A model generated the notes under the pieces. The model worked only from the letters and a program-made list of their open reading frames with translations. It ran no database searches and was not told the origin of the DNA. Positions 48,037-56,424 of a DNA stretch of 61,448 nucleotides are shown here, piece by piece (the stretch's first letter is position 1; the number at the start of each line of letters is the position of its first letter). A program made the position numbers and the translations under genes. The DNA comes from an uncultured Pseudomonadota bacterium (GTDB lineage: Bacteria > Pseudomonadota > Gammaproteobacteria > Burkholderiales > Eutrophovitaceae). The DNA lies in assembly GCA_937983055.1 (NCBI GenBank), contig CALJLA010000024.1, positions 1 through 61,448 on the forward strand, in the 5' to 3' direction.

Positions 48037-49057
48037 GTCGCTTGCCTCGAATCGGGTTGATCGGGATGAAGGGTTCTGCAGCGTGATCGAGAAAACCCCG
48101 CTCATGCAGATCGGAGACCGTCCGCCGGAATTCCGCACGCGCCAAGCCCCGCAGATCCTCAGACAAACGGTCGAGGCGGTAGGCGTTCGCTGACACCAGA
48201 GGATCGATCTCGAAGTAACGCTCCGATCCAAGAATGTGGCGAACGCCCCCGCTGGCGGCCTGGGACTGGCCGCGCATCATCAAGTTCACGAACAGTGAAA
48301 CCTGTTTGGGCCCTAGCCCACCGGGGTCGCTAGGGTAGTCGTTAGGCGACGCAACTTCCGTGGTCGTACCTATCCGTAGCGTGGCGATCCGATGCTGCGG
48401 CACTGCCAGGTAGCCCAGTGCTTCATTCACTGCGATCTGCACCGGGTTGTTCGCCCATACCCCGCCATCGATGAGACGCAGCCCACGTTCCAGCTCGAAC
48501 GGTGGCAGGTACGTGGGGGCGGCACCGGTCGCCCGGGCGACGACCGCCATTCGTTCATTGCAGTCGATGAGAAGCCGCGGATGGTGGGCTGTCTTGAAGA
48601 TGTAGATGCCGCGCTCCGCGTGGTACGCGGGAATGACCAAACGGGTGGAGCTTTCGCCGAGCAGGCGCGCGCCGAAGTACTCGTCGAGCACGGATTCGAG
48701 CGGCTCGGGCCGGTAACGACTTCCGAATGCCTGGCGCGCGCGGCCGACGGCCTCGAATACCTCCGCCGGAAAGATTGCTGGCCCATGTTGACGGTAGAAT
48801 TCGACAATCTGCGCCGCCGGGAACCCCGCGCCGAGCGCGAGGGCGATAATGCCCCCCGTACTCGTCCCCGCAATCAAGTCGAATGACGAAGTAATGGGAC
48901 GGCCGACGTGCTGCTCCCATTCCGCGAGGAAGCAGGCCGAAAACAGGCCCTTAAGTCCTCCTCCGTCGAGGGAGAGGATCTGGAACCGTTCCGCTGGAGC
49001 TGGGGTTGAGGACTCTTGCACTTGGCGACTCCGACATGAGAGACTTGTCGAGTCCAT
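48008..49057 (-). CDS. capV: CapV: patatin-like phospholipase effector of CBASS
   Basis: A 349-residue patatin phospholipase that destroys the cell membrane when activated by the cyclic nucleotide. The oxyanion loop is LSLDGGGLKGLFS, the nucleophile elbow IAGTSTGGIIAL (Ser in GTSTG) and the catalytic Asp is in LIDGGVWANNP. It is the first gene of the three-gene CBASS operon. The ATG at 49057 lies beside the operator half-site at 49042-49050; an in-frame ATG at 49084 lies inside the main dyad and is less likely. Divergent from capH. Confidence 0.9.
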   Translation of the reverse strand: MDSTSLSCRSRQVQESSTPAPAERFQILSLDGGGLKGLFSACFLAEWEQHVGRPITSSFDLIAGTSTGGIIALALGAGFPAAQIVEFYRQHGPAIFPAEVFEAVGRARQAFGSRYRPEPLESVLDEYFGARLLGESSTRLVIPAYHAERGIYIFKTAHHPRLLIDCNERMAVVARATGAAPTYLPPFELERGLRLIDGGVWANNPVQIAVNEALGYLAVPQHRIATLRIGTTTEVASPNDYPSDPGGLGPKQVSLFVNLMMRGQSQAASGGVRHILGSERYFEIDPLVSANAYRLDRLSEDLRGLARAEFRRTVSDLHERGFLDHAAEPFIPINPIRGKRHGLINARSA

Positions 49058-49110
49058 AATACCGAGACTTGCCGATATCGACAAGTCCTAGATTGCTATC
49101 TCGACATGTC
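49042..49110. promoter_or_regulatory. Operator region with four GACTTGTCG-type half-sites between capV and capH
   Basis: GACTTGTCG at 49042-49050, GACTTGCCG at 49066-49074, its inverted partner CGACAAGTC at 49079-49087, and CGACATGTC at 49102-49110 overlapping the capH ATG. The middle pair forms a near-perfect dyad with an ATAT centre. This layout suits binding of the XRE repressor CapH, silencing both divergent operons. Confidence 0.75.
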
Positions 49111-49450
49111 AGACGATCAAGTTGCTACGAATCCGTTCCCGGCCCGGTTGCGCGAGACCAGAAACCTGCGAGGCCTCGACCAGGTCGAGCTGGGTGAACT
49201 AGCCAGCATCCCGGCAACGTCGATCTCCCACTTCGAATCGGGGAAGCGGAAGCCCAGCCTCGACAACCTCCGCAAGCTGGCCGACGCCCTCCAAGTCAGC
49301 ATCGACTACCTGCTTGGACGAACCGACAATTTGTCCGCGCACCTGGGTGCGGCCGCGTATCGCCATGAAGATCAGATGAGCCGGGAGGACCTGGATCTGA
49401 TGGAGACGATCCGCCAACACCTGGCGAGTCGAACTAAATCGGAGTCATAG
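49106..49450 (+). CDS. capH: CapH-like XRE repressor of CBASS
   Basis: A 114-residue protein with an XRE helix-turn-helix (about residues 8-70): LRETRNLRGLDQVELGELAS, then SISHFESGKRKPSLDNLRKL and LQVSIDYLLGRTD. The short C-terminal tail (SREDLDLMETIRQHL) would mediate dimerisation. With the next gene it forms the CapH-CapP pair known to repress CBASS operons until DNA damage lets the protease cleave CapH. It is divergent from capV and its start lies in the operator. Confidence 0.82.
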   Translation: MSDDQVATNPFPARLRETRNLRGLDQVELGELASIPATSISHFESGKRKPSLDNLRKLADALQVSIDYLLGRTDNLSAHLGAAAYRHEDQMSREDLDLMETIRQHLASRTKSES

Positions 49451-50310
49451 TGGCGGATTTGGCTCGGCGTACGGCCGGAAAGGCAGCTGAGCGATTCCTG
49501 CAAGAACAGGGGATCACCTCGCTCCCGATTGACCCCAGGGCGATCGCCGAGGCAATCGGGATAGCTGTCATCGAAAAGCCAGATACGTCGGCGGGTGTGT
49601 CCGGTGCTCTAATCAAGGTCGACAACCAGTTCGTCATCGCCTTTGCGACCCACATCCGAAGCGAGGGCTTTCGGCGCTTTAGCATTGGCCATGAGCTCGG
49701 CCATTACCTGCTGGAGGGTCACGCCGAGGCACTGTTGCCGGTAGGGCAGGAGATGCACCAATCACAGGCTGGATACCGTTCGGACGACAAGTACGAACGG
49801 GAAGCCGACCATTTCTCCGCACGGTTGCTCATGCCGAATCCAATGTTCGCTCAGGCCATGCGCTCAGCCGGCGAAGGGCTCGACGCAATCATGTCTCTGG
49901 CGTCGCTTTGCGAAACATCATTGCTGGCGACAGCCAACCGATACATCGAAGAGACAGACCTACCGATGGCGATGGTCGTGTCATCAGGTCAACGCATCGA
50001 GTATGCGTTCCTATCGGACGAACTCAAGGAGTTCCGCGGCATCACCTGGCCCAAGAAGGGCAGCGCCGTCCCAGCCGTCCCGACGGCAACGTTCAATCGT
50101 GTCGATGCAAATGTTCGTAATGCCCAGCGCGAAAATGACGAATCCGATCTGCGAGACTGGTTCGGCGGTAACAGATCCGTTCCACTGACCGAAGAGATCG
50201 TTGGCCTCGGCGACTTCGGGCGAACTCTCACTGTCCTATCGACCGATACGTTCGCTGACGACGACGATGAGGACGTAGATCTCGAAGAACGCTGGACTCC
50301 ACGATTCTAG
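49450..50310 (+). CDS. capP: CapP-like ImmA/IrrE metallopeptidase
   Basis: A 286-residue zinc protease with His81-Glu82-x-x-His85 in FSIGHELGHYLLEGH and a downstream ligand Glu in KYEREADHFSARLLMP. A C-terminal sensor-like domain follows (about 165-250), then an acidic tail (FADDDDEDVDLEERW). In known systems CapP is switched on by single-stranded DNA and cuts CapH. The GTG start overlaps the capH stop by one base (TAGTG). Confidence 0.82.
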   Translation: MADLARRTAGKAAERFLQEQGITSLPIDPRAIAEAIGIAVIEKPDTSAGVSGALIKVDNQFVIAFATHIRSEGFRRFSIGHELGHYLLEGHAEALLPVGQEMHQSQAGYRSDDKYEREADHFSARLLMPNPMFAQAMRSAGEGLDAIMSLASLCETSLLATANRYIEETDLPMAMVVSSGQRIEYAFLSDELKEFRGITWPKKGSAVPAVPTATFNRVDANVRNAQRENDESDLRDWFGGNRSVPLTEEIVGLGDFGRTLTVLSTDTFADDDDEDVDLEERWTPRF

Positions 50311-50314
50311 GTAC

Positions 50315-50890
50315 CTATTCCTGGCCGAGGAGCTCACCTTCCTCGTTCAAGACGTACGTGGCTACGGCAAAGTGAAATCTCGGACCCGCGTGATCGTGAA
50401 CGATCTTCAGGTTTCCACCGCACTCATGTCGGAAATCATGAGCAACGTCGTCGGCTGAATCGAACGATAGCGGGGCCGTTCTGTCCGACCAGCACTTCAA
50501 GCATCTTGCTCTCGCTTTCCTGCCCTTCGCGATTTCGAGCAAGCCGGCCAACTCGGCGACATCTTCGTCCAGACGTTCAATCGAGTATTTCAGTCGTCTA
50601 CGCTCTGAACGATGCCGGAGACCTGCCAGCAGACCACTATCCAATTCTAGCAGCCGGCCTCTCTGCTCACGCCTTTCGCGTTCCTTGGAAACAAGATCCT
50701 CCCGCAGATTTTCTTCATCGATCTTCTCAATGTCGCTGTAGCCCGAGCAGTCGAAGCACCAGCCTTTCGAGCGGCCCGTCTCAATCGTCTTGCCGTTCGC
50801 CATCTGATATCGAATGCGGATCGGCCGATAGACCTCCCGCGTTTCATAGTCGCAGCCCGTGCAAAACACTCTTGCAGAATCAATCGACAT
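50315..50890 (-). CDS. Zinc-ribbon/coiled-coil protein of unknown function
   Basis: A 191-residue protein with Cys pairs at CTGC (10-13), CFDC (45-48) and CLKC (about 129-132), and a later HECGG, which together could bind two zinc ions. A charged coiled coil (about 55-120: EENLREDLVSKERERREQRG onward) lies between them. No family recognised. It is convergent with capP (4-base gap), at the edge of cargo block 2, so it may be a passenger or an additional defence component. Confidence 0.75.
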   Translation of the reverse strand: MSIDSARVFCTGCDYETREVYRPIRIRYQMANGKTIETGRSKGWCFDCSGYSDIEKIDEENLREDLVSKERERREQRGRLLELDSGLLAGLRHRSERRRLKYSIERLDEDVAELAGLLEIAKGRKARARCLKCWSDRTAPLSFDSADDVAHDFRHECGGNLKIVHDHAGPRFHFAVATYVLNEEGELLGQE

Positions 50891-50939
50891 GGCCCGCCTC
50901 GACGGCTTTTCTTGGGATGAGCGCTAGCTAATCTAATTC

Positions 50940-51674
50940 TTACAGATACTTCTTGAACGTGCTCGCCGTGACCGCCACGCTCAGCGCGAACAACGTCGCG
51001 AAGGGCAGCACGACGAAGCTCGGGTGCAGACTGAATGGCAGGGCCAGATAGATCACCCATGTGAGAACGAGTAGTGGCAGGGCCGACCGCTTGGCCCAGT
51101 GGTAGACGAAAGAACTCTCGCGTCCCCCGCCCCACCGGCGCAGATCTCGCTTCACCAGGCCGTCCACGATGGCGACCAGGGTGAACATCACAAACACCGG
51201 CATGGCGAGCGCCAGAACCGCCAGCCGGACCGAGAAGACCTGGGTCACCTGCATCGCAGCAAGCACGTACTCTGCGACCGGCTGAAACGCGGCATACAAC
51301 CGTGACCGCAGGCCGGACTCACCGGGCGCCGGGGCCCGCCCGATCCACTCGATGAAGTCGGTTATGCGGGTGAACTCGAACAGGACGTAGTAGGTCCGAT
51401 CGGCGAAAGTCCTGGTGAACTGAGCAGGATCCGAGCTGACCAGGCTGCGCCCGAAGTCGGCCTGCAGAAACCCGATTTCGGCGGCCAGCATGTCGCGGCT
51501 GTGGTCGAGCCCTTGCTCCGGCCACCAGAAGGCCATGCCCACCCACTCGGTGAGTATCGAGAAGACGAGCGAGAGCAGGAGCCACTTGACCCCCTGGGTG
51601 AGGGTCGTGAGGAACCGGGAGATGAGTCCTTCCCGAACCTCCCGCCGCCGCGGATCGGCGGTCGCTTCAGCCAC
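50940..51674 (-). CDS. TIGR03747-type ICE membrane protein (DUF4400)
   Basis: A 244-residue protein with four hydrophobic segments (WLLLSLVFSILTEWVGMAFW; VRLAVLALAMPVFVMFTLVA; SALPLLVLTWVIYLALPFSL; VVLPFATLFALSVAVTASTF). Such proteins accompany TraD in ICE modules. It overlaps the traD end by 8 bases. The type II CBASS cargo lies between this gene and the rest of the transfer operon. Confidence 0.85.
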   Translation of the reverse strand: MAEATADPRRREVREGLISRFLTTLTQGVKWLLLSLVFSILTEWVGMAFWWPEQGLDHSRDMLAAEIGFLQADFGRSLVSSDPAQFTRTFADRTYYVLFEFTRITDFIEWIGRAPAPGESGLRSRLYAAFQPVAEYVLAAMQVTQVFSVRLAVLALAMPVFVMFTLVAIVDGLVKRDLRRWGGGRESSFVYHWAKRSALPLLVLTWVIYLALPFSLHPSFVVLPFATLFALSVAVTASTFKKYL

Positions 51675-53793
51675 CAGACTCGGTCTCCGGAGTCACCAGC
51701 GCATCGGTATCGGCGATGGCGTGCCACCAGGTCTCCCGCGTGCGATACCAGTGGTCGTTGGTGATATAGGTGCGCTCCATCTCGTTCGCGATAGCGGCGA
51801 TGTCTGCCGGCATCGCCGGGTCGCCGCTGTCGTCAGGCAGCGGCATGCGCACCTTCCAAAGCCGTCCACCTTCGAGCAGGGCGAAGGCCTGGCCCTTCGG
51901 CAACCGCACGAGCTCCGCCGGCGTCAGCATGGGCACCTCGGAGACGCTGATGCGGTCCTCGTTGCGGGACTGGAAGTCGATACCTGACATGGGATCTGAT
52001 GAGTCGTTGACGCCCGAGACGTTCATGAGCGTGAACACCTCGACGCGCGGCAGCTGATCGGTGAGCATCTCGGCGGTCGCGAGCTCCTTCACGCGCAGCA
52101 TGGTCATGGTGTTGAAGTTTCCGGCGACCTGGCCGGCCTTGGCGCGGCTACCGATCTTGGCCTCCACGTCGGACCAGGTCTGGGTGTAGGCGGTCACCTG
52201 GAAGCCTGCGCCACCGGCCTTGTTCAAGAGCGGCACGAACTCGTCCCCGATCAGCTCGTTGAACTCGTCGGCGTGCATCGAGATCGTCGGGACGCGGGTT
52301 GGATTCGGGATTGGCGTATCGTCGGCCGGATCGGCGACCCCATGCTTGTAGATGTGACCGGCTACGGACACCAGATCCGCGAACATGGAGTTGCCCACCG
52401 CACTCGCCACGGTCGTGTCAGTCAGCGCGTCGAGACCGACGTAGACGATGCCGTTGCGGCGGATGACGTCCAGCCACTCGAAGATCGGACGACTGTCGTC
52501 GTCGTTCAGGTAGTCCGGGGAGATGAGCTCGGAGATCTTGCCGGTCGTCAGCTTCTCCATCAGTGGGCCGACGGAGCTTACGATCTTGTCGAAATAGGTC
52601 TTGTCGTACTTGAATGCGGACACGAGGCCGTCGAGCACCGGGTCGTACAGGTCCTGCGCCTGCAGATAGCGCATCAGGGCAATGGCATCACGGTCGCGGC
52701 CCTTGAGCGCTGACGACAGATTCCGCTCGCTGATCTTCCCGGCGATCTCCTCGACATCGGTCGTCCAGTTCTCCTGACCGAAGCGCCGCAGGTGCTCGCG
52801 GGCGTACTCTACGAACAAGGGCTCGATGTCGTTGATGTAGCGCCGGATCTGTTGGTAGTCGGGCCGTCGCCCCAGCGCCACCAGCGCCCGGGCGATGATG
52901 TTGACGAAGCGCCAGGCGAACTCCTTGAAGGCCGCCGAGTTGCCCTCGCTCGGCAGCTGGTTCGCGATCCGGGTCGCCACCTCGGTGATCCGCGAAAAGC
53001 TGCCGATGGCGTTGTAACGGGCCGACACCTCGGGGTAGCCGAGATGGAACAGATAGAAGTCCTTGGTCCGTCCCGCCCGCTTCGCTTCAGCGTACACACG
53101 CCGCAACAGATCGGCATCGCCCTTCGGATCGAAGACAATGACCACGTCACCACGGCGGATGTCCTGTGTGATCAGGATCTCGGCGAGGCGGGTCTTGCCG
53201 ACCCGCGTCGTACCGAGCACTAGGGTGTGGCCCACGCGCTCGACGAGATCCATCCAGACGTCCTGCTCGTCTGGCTCGACGGCATGCAGCGCCGGCGTGC
53301 CGCCAACCGCTGGCAGGGGCTTGAGCGGGTTCCACCATCGCGGTTGGCGCAGGAGCCAGGCAAAGAGGTTGAGCATCGGGACCGATTCCCACGCGACCTC
53401 TTTCTGTCGCGCCCACTGGAATAGCGCCCCCGGCTGCACGTAGTGCTGCACTTCGGGACGTATGGTGTCGCGCAGACGTTGGGTGTGGCGCTGGGTCCAG
53501 CGGAAGCCGCGACCGAGAAACAGCTTGTGGCGGCTGAGCGGAATCCGATCGGCACGGAGCTGGTAGACCGGTAGACGGCGCATGTTGCGTTGATAGCGGA
53601 TGACCCGCCACGCCTGGCGTGAGCGGATCCCGGCGAGTGCGAACAGCGCTGCGGCGGCCGCGTGGGCCACGCCGGGCGGCATCATCAATGCCCAGGGCGC
53701 GAGGACCGCCATGGTGCCAGTCGCGGCCGCGACCAGGGCCGACCAGAGTTCCACCGGCGGGCGCAGTAGCGCCTCGACCGGATGCGGATTCAT
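51667..53793 (-). CDS. traD: TraD-type conjugative coupling protein
   Basis: The 708-residue type IV coupling ATPase that links relaxosome DNA to the secretion channel. N-terminal membrane segments (SALVAAATGTMAVLAPWALM region) are followed by Walker A LVLGTTRVGKTRLAEIL (about residue 190) and Walker B IVFDPKGDADLLRR. The later conserved VPTISMHADEFNELIGDEFV is typical of the SXT/PFL TraD subfamily. Complete. Confidence 0.94.
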   Translation of the reverse strand: MNPHPVEALLRPPVELWSALVAAATGTMAVLAPWALMMPPGVAHAAAAALFALAGIRSRQAWRVIRYQRNMRRLPVYQLRADRIPLSRHKLFLGRGFRWTQRHTQRLRDTIRPEVQHYVQPGALFQWARQKEVAWESVPMLNLFAWLLRQPRWWNPLKPLPAVGGTPALHAVEPDEQDVWMDLVERVGHTLVLGTTRVGKTRLAEILITQDIRRGDVVIVFDPKGDADLLRRVYAEAKRAGRTKDFYLFHLGYPEVSARYNAIGSFSRITEVATRIANQLPSEGNSAAFKEFAWRFVNIIARALVALGRRPDYQQIRRYINDIEPLFVEYAREHLRRFGQENWTTDVEEIAGKISERNLSSALKGRDRDAIALMRYLQAQDLYDPVLDGLVSAFKYDKTYFDKIVSSVGPLMEKLTTGKISELISPDYLNDDDSRPIFEWLDVIRRNGIVYVGLDALTDTTVASAVGNSMFADLVSVAGHIYKHGVADPADDTPIPNPTRVPTISMHADEFNELIGDEFVPLLNKAGGAGFQVTAYTQTWSDVEAKIGSRAKAGQVAGNFNTMTMLRVKELATAEMLTDQLPRVEVFTLMNVSGVNDSSDPMSGIDFQSRNEDRISVSEVPMLTPAELVRLPKGQAFALLEGGRLWKVRMPLPDDSGDPAMPADIAAIANEMERTYITNDHWYRTRETWWHAIADTDALVTPETESGG

Positions 53794-54323
53794 TGCTCGA
53801 TGCCGCGTCGGGAGATGAGGACCGGGATGTGCTTCAGTCCCAGGGACTCTGCGATGTCCATCGCGGACGCGGGCAGGATCGGCAGGCCCCGCGCGATCGC
53901 GGCGATCGCCCCGAGGTCGGCTACGGACTCCGCGTTGACCAGCATACCGACCGCATGGATCTCGGCGAGCCGCTCACGATGCATCTCGAGCCACTGTCGC
54001 GACTGGGGATCCGCGCCAATCAGGAAGAGCGGCCGTGGCAGCGTCGCTCCCTTCGGGAGTGAGAGCGGACGCGGCGACACCGGCCCCGGTGTCAGCGTCG
54101 GCGTGCGGATGGGCAGGAGCTGCGTCAGAGCAGCCGCCCCCGGACTAGTGAATTGGGGCGCCTCGGCCAGCACTTCCTGTGGCGCTTCTCCGAAGGCCTC
54201 CAGGTACGGCGCGAGGGGCGCAGTAGCGCCACTGTCGTAGATGACAGCGAGCTCGGCGACCGCGAAGCCTGACCACAGGCCGACGGCCGTTAGGAAGAAC
54301 TTTGCTAGACGCGCGGGCCGCAT
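53790..54323 (-). CDS. TIGR03765-type ICE protein
   Basis: A 177-residue exported protein with signal peptide (LAKFFLTAVGLWSGFAVAEL) and the conserved LAVIYDSGATAPLAPYLEAF; later EIHAVGMLVNAESVADLGAI. Function unknown, always next to traD. Overlaps the traD start by four bases (ATGA). The ATG at 54323 avoids overlap with the transglycosylase gene. Confidence 0.83.
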   Translation of the reverse strand: MRPARLAKFFLTAVGLWSGFAVAELAVIYDSGATAPLAPYLEAFGEAPQEVLAEAPQFTSPGAAALTQLLPIRTPTLTPGPVSPRPLSLPKGATLPRPLFLIGADPQSRQWLEMHRERLAEIHAVGMLVNAESVADLGAIAAIARGLPILPASAMDIAESLGLKHIPVLISRRGIEQ

Positions 54324-54330
54324 CCGGGGA

Positions 54331-54873
54331 CTACCCGATCGCCGTGACACGGGACCAGATGCGCTTCACCCGCTCGCGGTAGCGGGCCGCACGATCGGCA
54401 TCGCTCGGCGCGTGATAGCACCCGACGGCCGCCCACCAATCGCCCCGCATCCGAAAGCATTCGGCGAGGATTCCCGCGCCCACGTCGAGGTTGTGGTAGG
54501 GGTCGATGGCTGTCTCGACCGAGCGCAGCGCCGTCCTGTGGTACCCCCAATTGACCTGCATGAGGCCGATATCGACCGAGCGGCGCCCCTTGGCGAGCGC
54601 CTCCTGCGCGGCAACCACGGCTGCCTTGCGACTGGGAAAGTAGCGTCCCTCACCCTGGATGTTCAGCGTCCAGGGCCAGGGCCGCGTCGTGCGCAGGTGC
54701 TCGATATGTTTGCCACTCTCGGCGAGCGCGACGGCATAGAACAGTTCGCTCGGGATCCCGTGCGCCGCCGCGACGCGCCGGTACCCTTCTGGCACGGAGC
54801 TGGCGGCGGCGACCGGAGGCGACGCCACCGCGATCGCCACCAGCGCAAAAAGGGAGACGAGGGACGGGCTCAC
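54331..54873 (-). CDS. Lytic transglycosylase (SLT-like) of the ICE
   Basis: A 180-residue peptidoglycan hydrolase that opens the wall for the mating channel. After a signal peptide (SLVSLFALVAIAVASPPVAA), the catalytic Glu lies in LFYAVALAESGKH, and the fold motifs DIGLMQVNWGYHRTAL and NLDVGAGILAECF follow. The start is a GTG overlapping the upstream stop (GTGA); a much longer upstream frame is antisense-like and rejected. Confidence 0.9.
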   Translation of the reverse strand: MSPSLVSLFALVAIAVASPPVAAASSVPEGYRRVAAAHGIPSELFYAVALAESGKHIEHLRTTRPWPWTLNIQGEGRYFPSRKAAVVAAQEALAKGRRSVDIGLMQVNWGYHRTALRSVETAIDPYHNLDVGAGILAECFRMRGDWWAAVGCYHAPSDADRAARYRERVKRIWSRVTAIG

Positions 54874-55649
54874 AGCTCGGATCCCGACAACGGTGTGATG
54901 GCCCCGCCCCGCCGACGCATGAGGACGGGGAGCGCTTCTCGCCCGGGCGCAACGCGCGCGAGCGCACCGCCCTCGAAGTTCAAGGTCACGCGGCGCGAGG
55001 TGACCCACTCGGGACGGATACCGCGTTCGACTGCCCAGTTCCGAATGGCCTCTTCGTCGCCCGCTGGGATACCGGCCAGAAATATATCGACGCCGTCGAG
55101 ACGGTCGACCCTCGCCAGCACCCGCGCGAGTAGCGCATCGCACGCTGCACAGTCCGGACGCGCGAACAGCAACACGCGGTCAGTTCGACTGAGTCCTTCG
55201 CCGCTGTCGGTCTGCTGTGGCAGACGCGCGACGTCGATCAAAGACTCATCCGGGTACAACAGGCGCCCCGCAGCGTCGTAGGCACGCTGGAAAGCGAGGA
55301 TGCGTTCGGCGTCCTCACGCATCATCACGGCCCACTGCTCGGCGTACTTGCGGCGTTCGGACTCATCACGCGCGTGGATGCCGAGGACCTCAATTGGCGA
55401 GATGGTCCCGGGGCTGATGCTGCCTCGGATCCCGTCCATCAGCGTTCGGTAGCGCTGCCACTCCGCTGCGGACAGGCCCCAGAGCCCGGCGCGGGCGCGC
55501 TCGTGCTCGGTGAGCGGTGTTCGCTCCAGGATCGTCGAGCTCGTCGTGGTGCTCCCTGCTTGGGTGTTGGGGGGATCGGCGGCCCAACTCGGGCTCGCAA
55601 CCAGCCACAGGACCGCGGTCACGGTTCCCACGGCTACTGGCCTATTCAT
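54870..55649 (-). CDS. TIGR03759-type ICE protein
   Basis: A 259-residue exported protein with signal peptide (VGTVTAVLWLVASPSWAADP). The middle has the family motif LWGLSAAEWQRYRTLMDGIR and the C-terminal part a thioredoxin-like RVLLFARPDCAACDALLARV with a CxxC pair, suggesting a redox fold. It overlaps both neighbours (8 and 4 bases). Confidence 0.86.
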   Translation of the reverse strand: MNRPVAVGTVTAVLWLVASPSWAADPPNTQAGSTTTSSTILERTPLTEHERARAGLWGLSAAEWQRYRTLMDGIRGSISPGTISPIEVLGIHARDESERRKYAEQWAVMMREDAERILAFQRAYDAAGRLLYPDESLIDVARLPQQTDSGEGLSRTDRVLLFARPDCAACDALLARVLARVDRLDGVDIFLAGIPAGDEEAIRNWAVERGIRPEWVTSRRVTLNFEGGALARVAPGREALPVLMRRRGGAITPLSGSEL

Positions 55650-55884
55650 TACACGTGGCCTCCGGCTGGCCTGCGGCCTCCCTACCGGCGCGTTGCTCAT
55701 AAGGCATGGTGAGGTCGCGATAGACCAGTTCGTGCTGGTTACAGGCCGGGCGGATTTCCTTCTCAGAAGTCTGGAGCTCAGATGCGTGCGCTTCCTGGCT
55801 GGCGGTCTTCGGCGATTGCTCCGGCAACACACCGCTTGCGGACAAGACGCCGAGGACGATCAAAATGGCGATGATGGCTTCCAT
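55642..55884 (-). CDS. Small ICE protein with N-terminal membrane helix
   Basis: An 80-residue protein starting MEAIIAILIVLGVLSASGVL, then a polar tail with two Cys (RPACNQHELVYRDLT and EATCNE). No known family. It lies between pilL-N and the TIGR03759 gene with overlapping or nearly touching ends. Confidence 0.72.
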   Translation of the reverse strand: MEAIIAILIVLGVLSASGVLPEQSPKTASQEAHASELQTSEKEIRPACNQHELVYRDLTMPYEQRAGREAAGQPEATCNE

Positions 55885-55886
55885 GG

Positions 55887-56333
55887 TCAGCGCGCACCCA
55901 TCGATTGATCACACCGCTCGAACGAGATCAGCCGGTGGACGGGATCTTCGACCAGCCTGAACGCCGATCCGGCAAGGATCGCCAATGCCGTGCGCAGCGG
56001 CAGCGGCCCGAGCATGCGGTGTGCCTCCGGCAGGGGCAGATCCAGAAGTTCGGCCCGCTCTGCTTCGGCGGCAAGCGGTGACGCCAGACGATAGCCGGAT
56101 GGTCCGAGCAGGGTCTCGACCGCTTCTCCGATCCGAGTCACAGAAGCCGGCAGTACCGAGACCACCGGTGCTGCCAGGGGATCCCGTTGCGCCAGGCTCG
56201 GCGCGAGCTGGACCGTCGAGTAGCGCGCAACAGTGACCTCAGCCGCATTCGCCTCGAGAGGCGCAAGCACGGCGCCCATAATGCAGGCGGCGACGAGGGA
56301 AAGGTGGCGTTGATGCGCTCGTGTTCGCTTCAT
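55887..56333 (-). CDS. PilL N-terminal domain-like protein (TIGR03748-type)
   Basis: A 148-residue exported protein with signal peptide (LSLVAACIMGAVLAPLEANA) followed by VTVARYSTVQLAPSLAQRDP and GPSGYRLASPL, then LPLPEAHRMLGPLPLRTALA. This matches the secretin-N-like PilL domain at the head of ICE pil/tra modules. It is followed by the 80-residue gene after 2 bases. Confidence 0.82.
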   Translation of the reverse strand: MKRTRAHQRHLSLVAACIMGAVLAPLEANAAEVTVARYSTVQLAPSLAQRDPLAAPVVSVLPASVTRIGEAVETLLGPSGYRLASPLAAEAERAELLDLPLPEAHRMLGPLPLRTALAILAGSAFRLVEDPVHRLISFERCDQSMGAR

Positions 56334-56424
56334 GATTGTCTGGACGGATTCAGAGCCTGCTCCCGAGTCTGCTGAGCGCTCTGTCCCAGCGATACGGGAA
56401 ACTCTCGCAGGTGCCGCGTTCCTT

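Noticed and set aside
46477..49057. Full type II CBASS with E1 and JAB genes
   Set aside because: Only an E2-like gene accompanies the CD-NTase; no E1 (ThiF-like) or JAB frame is present nearby, and the RadC protein at 58.8 kb is unrelated in context.
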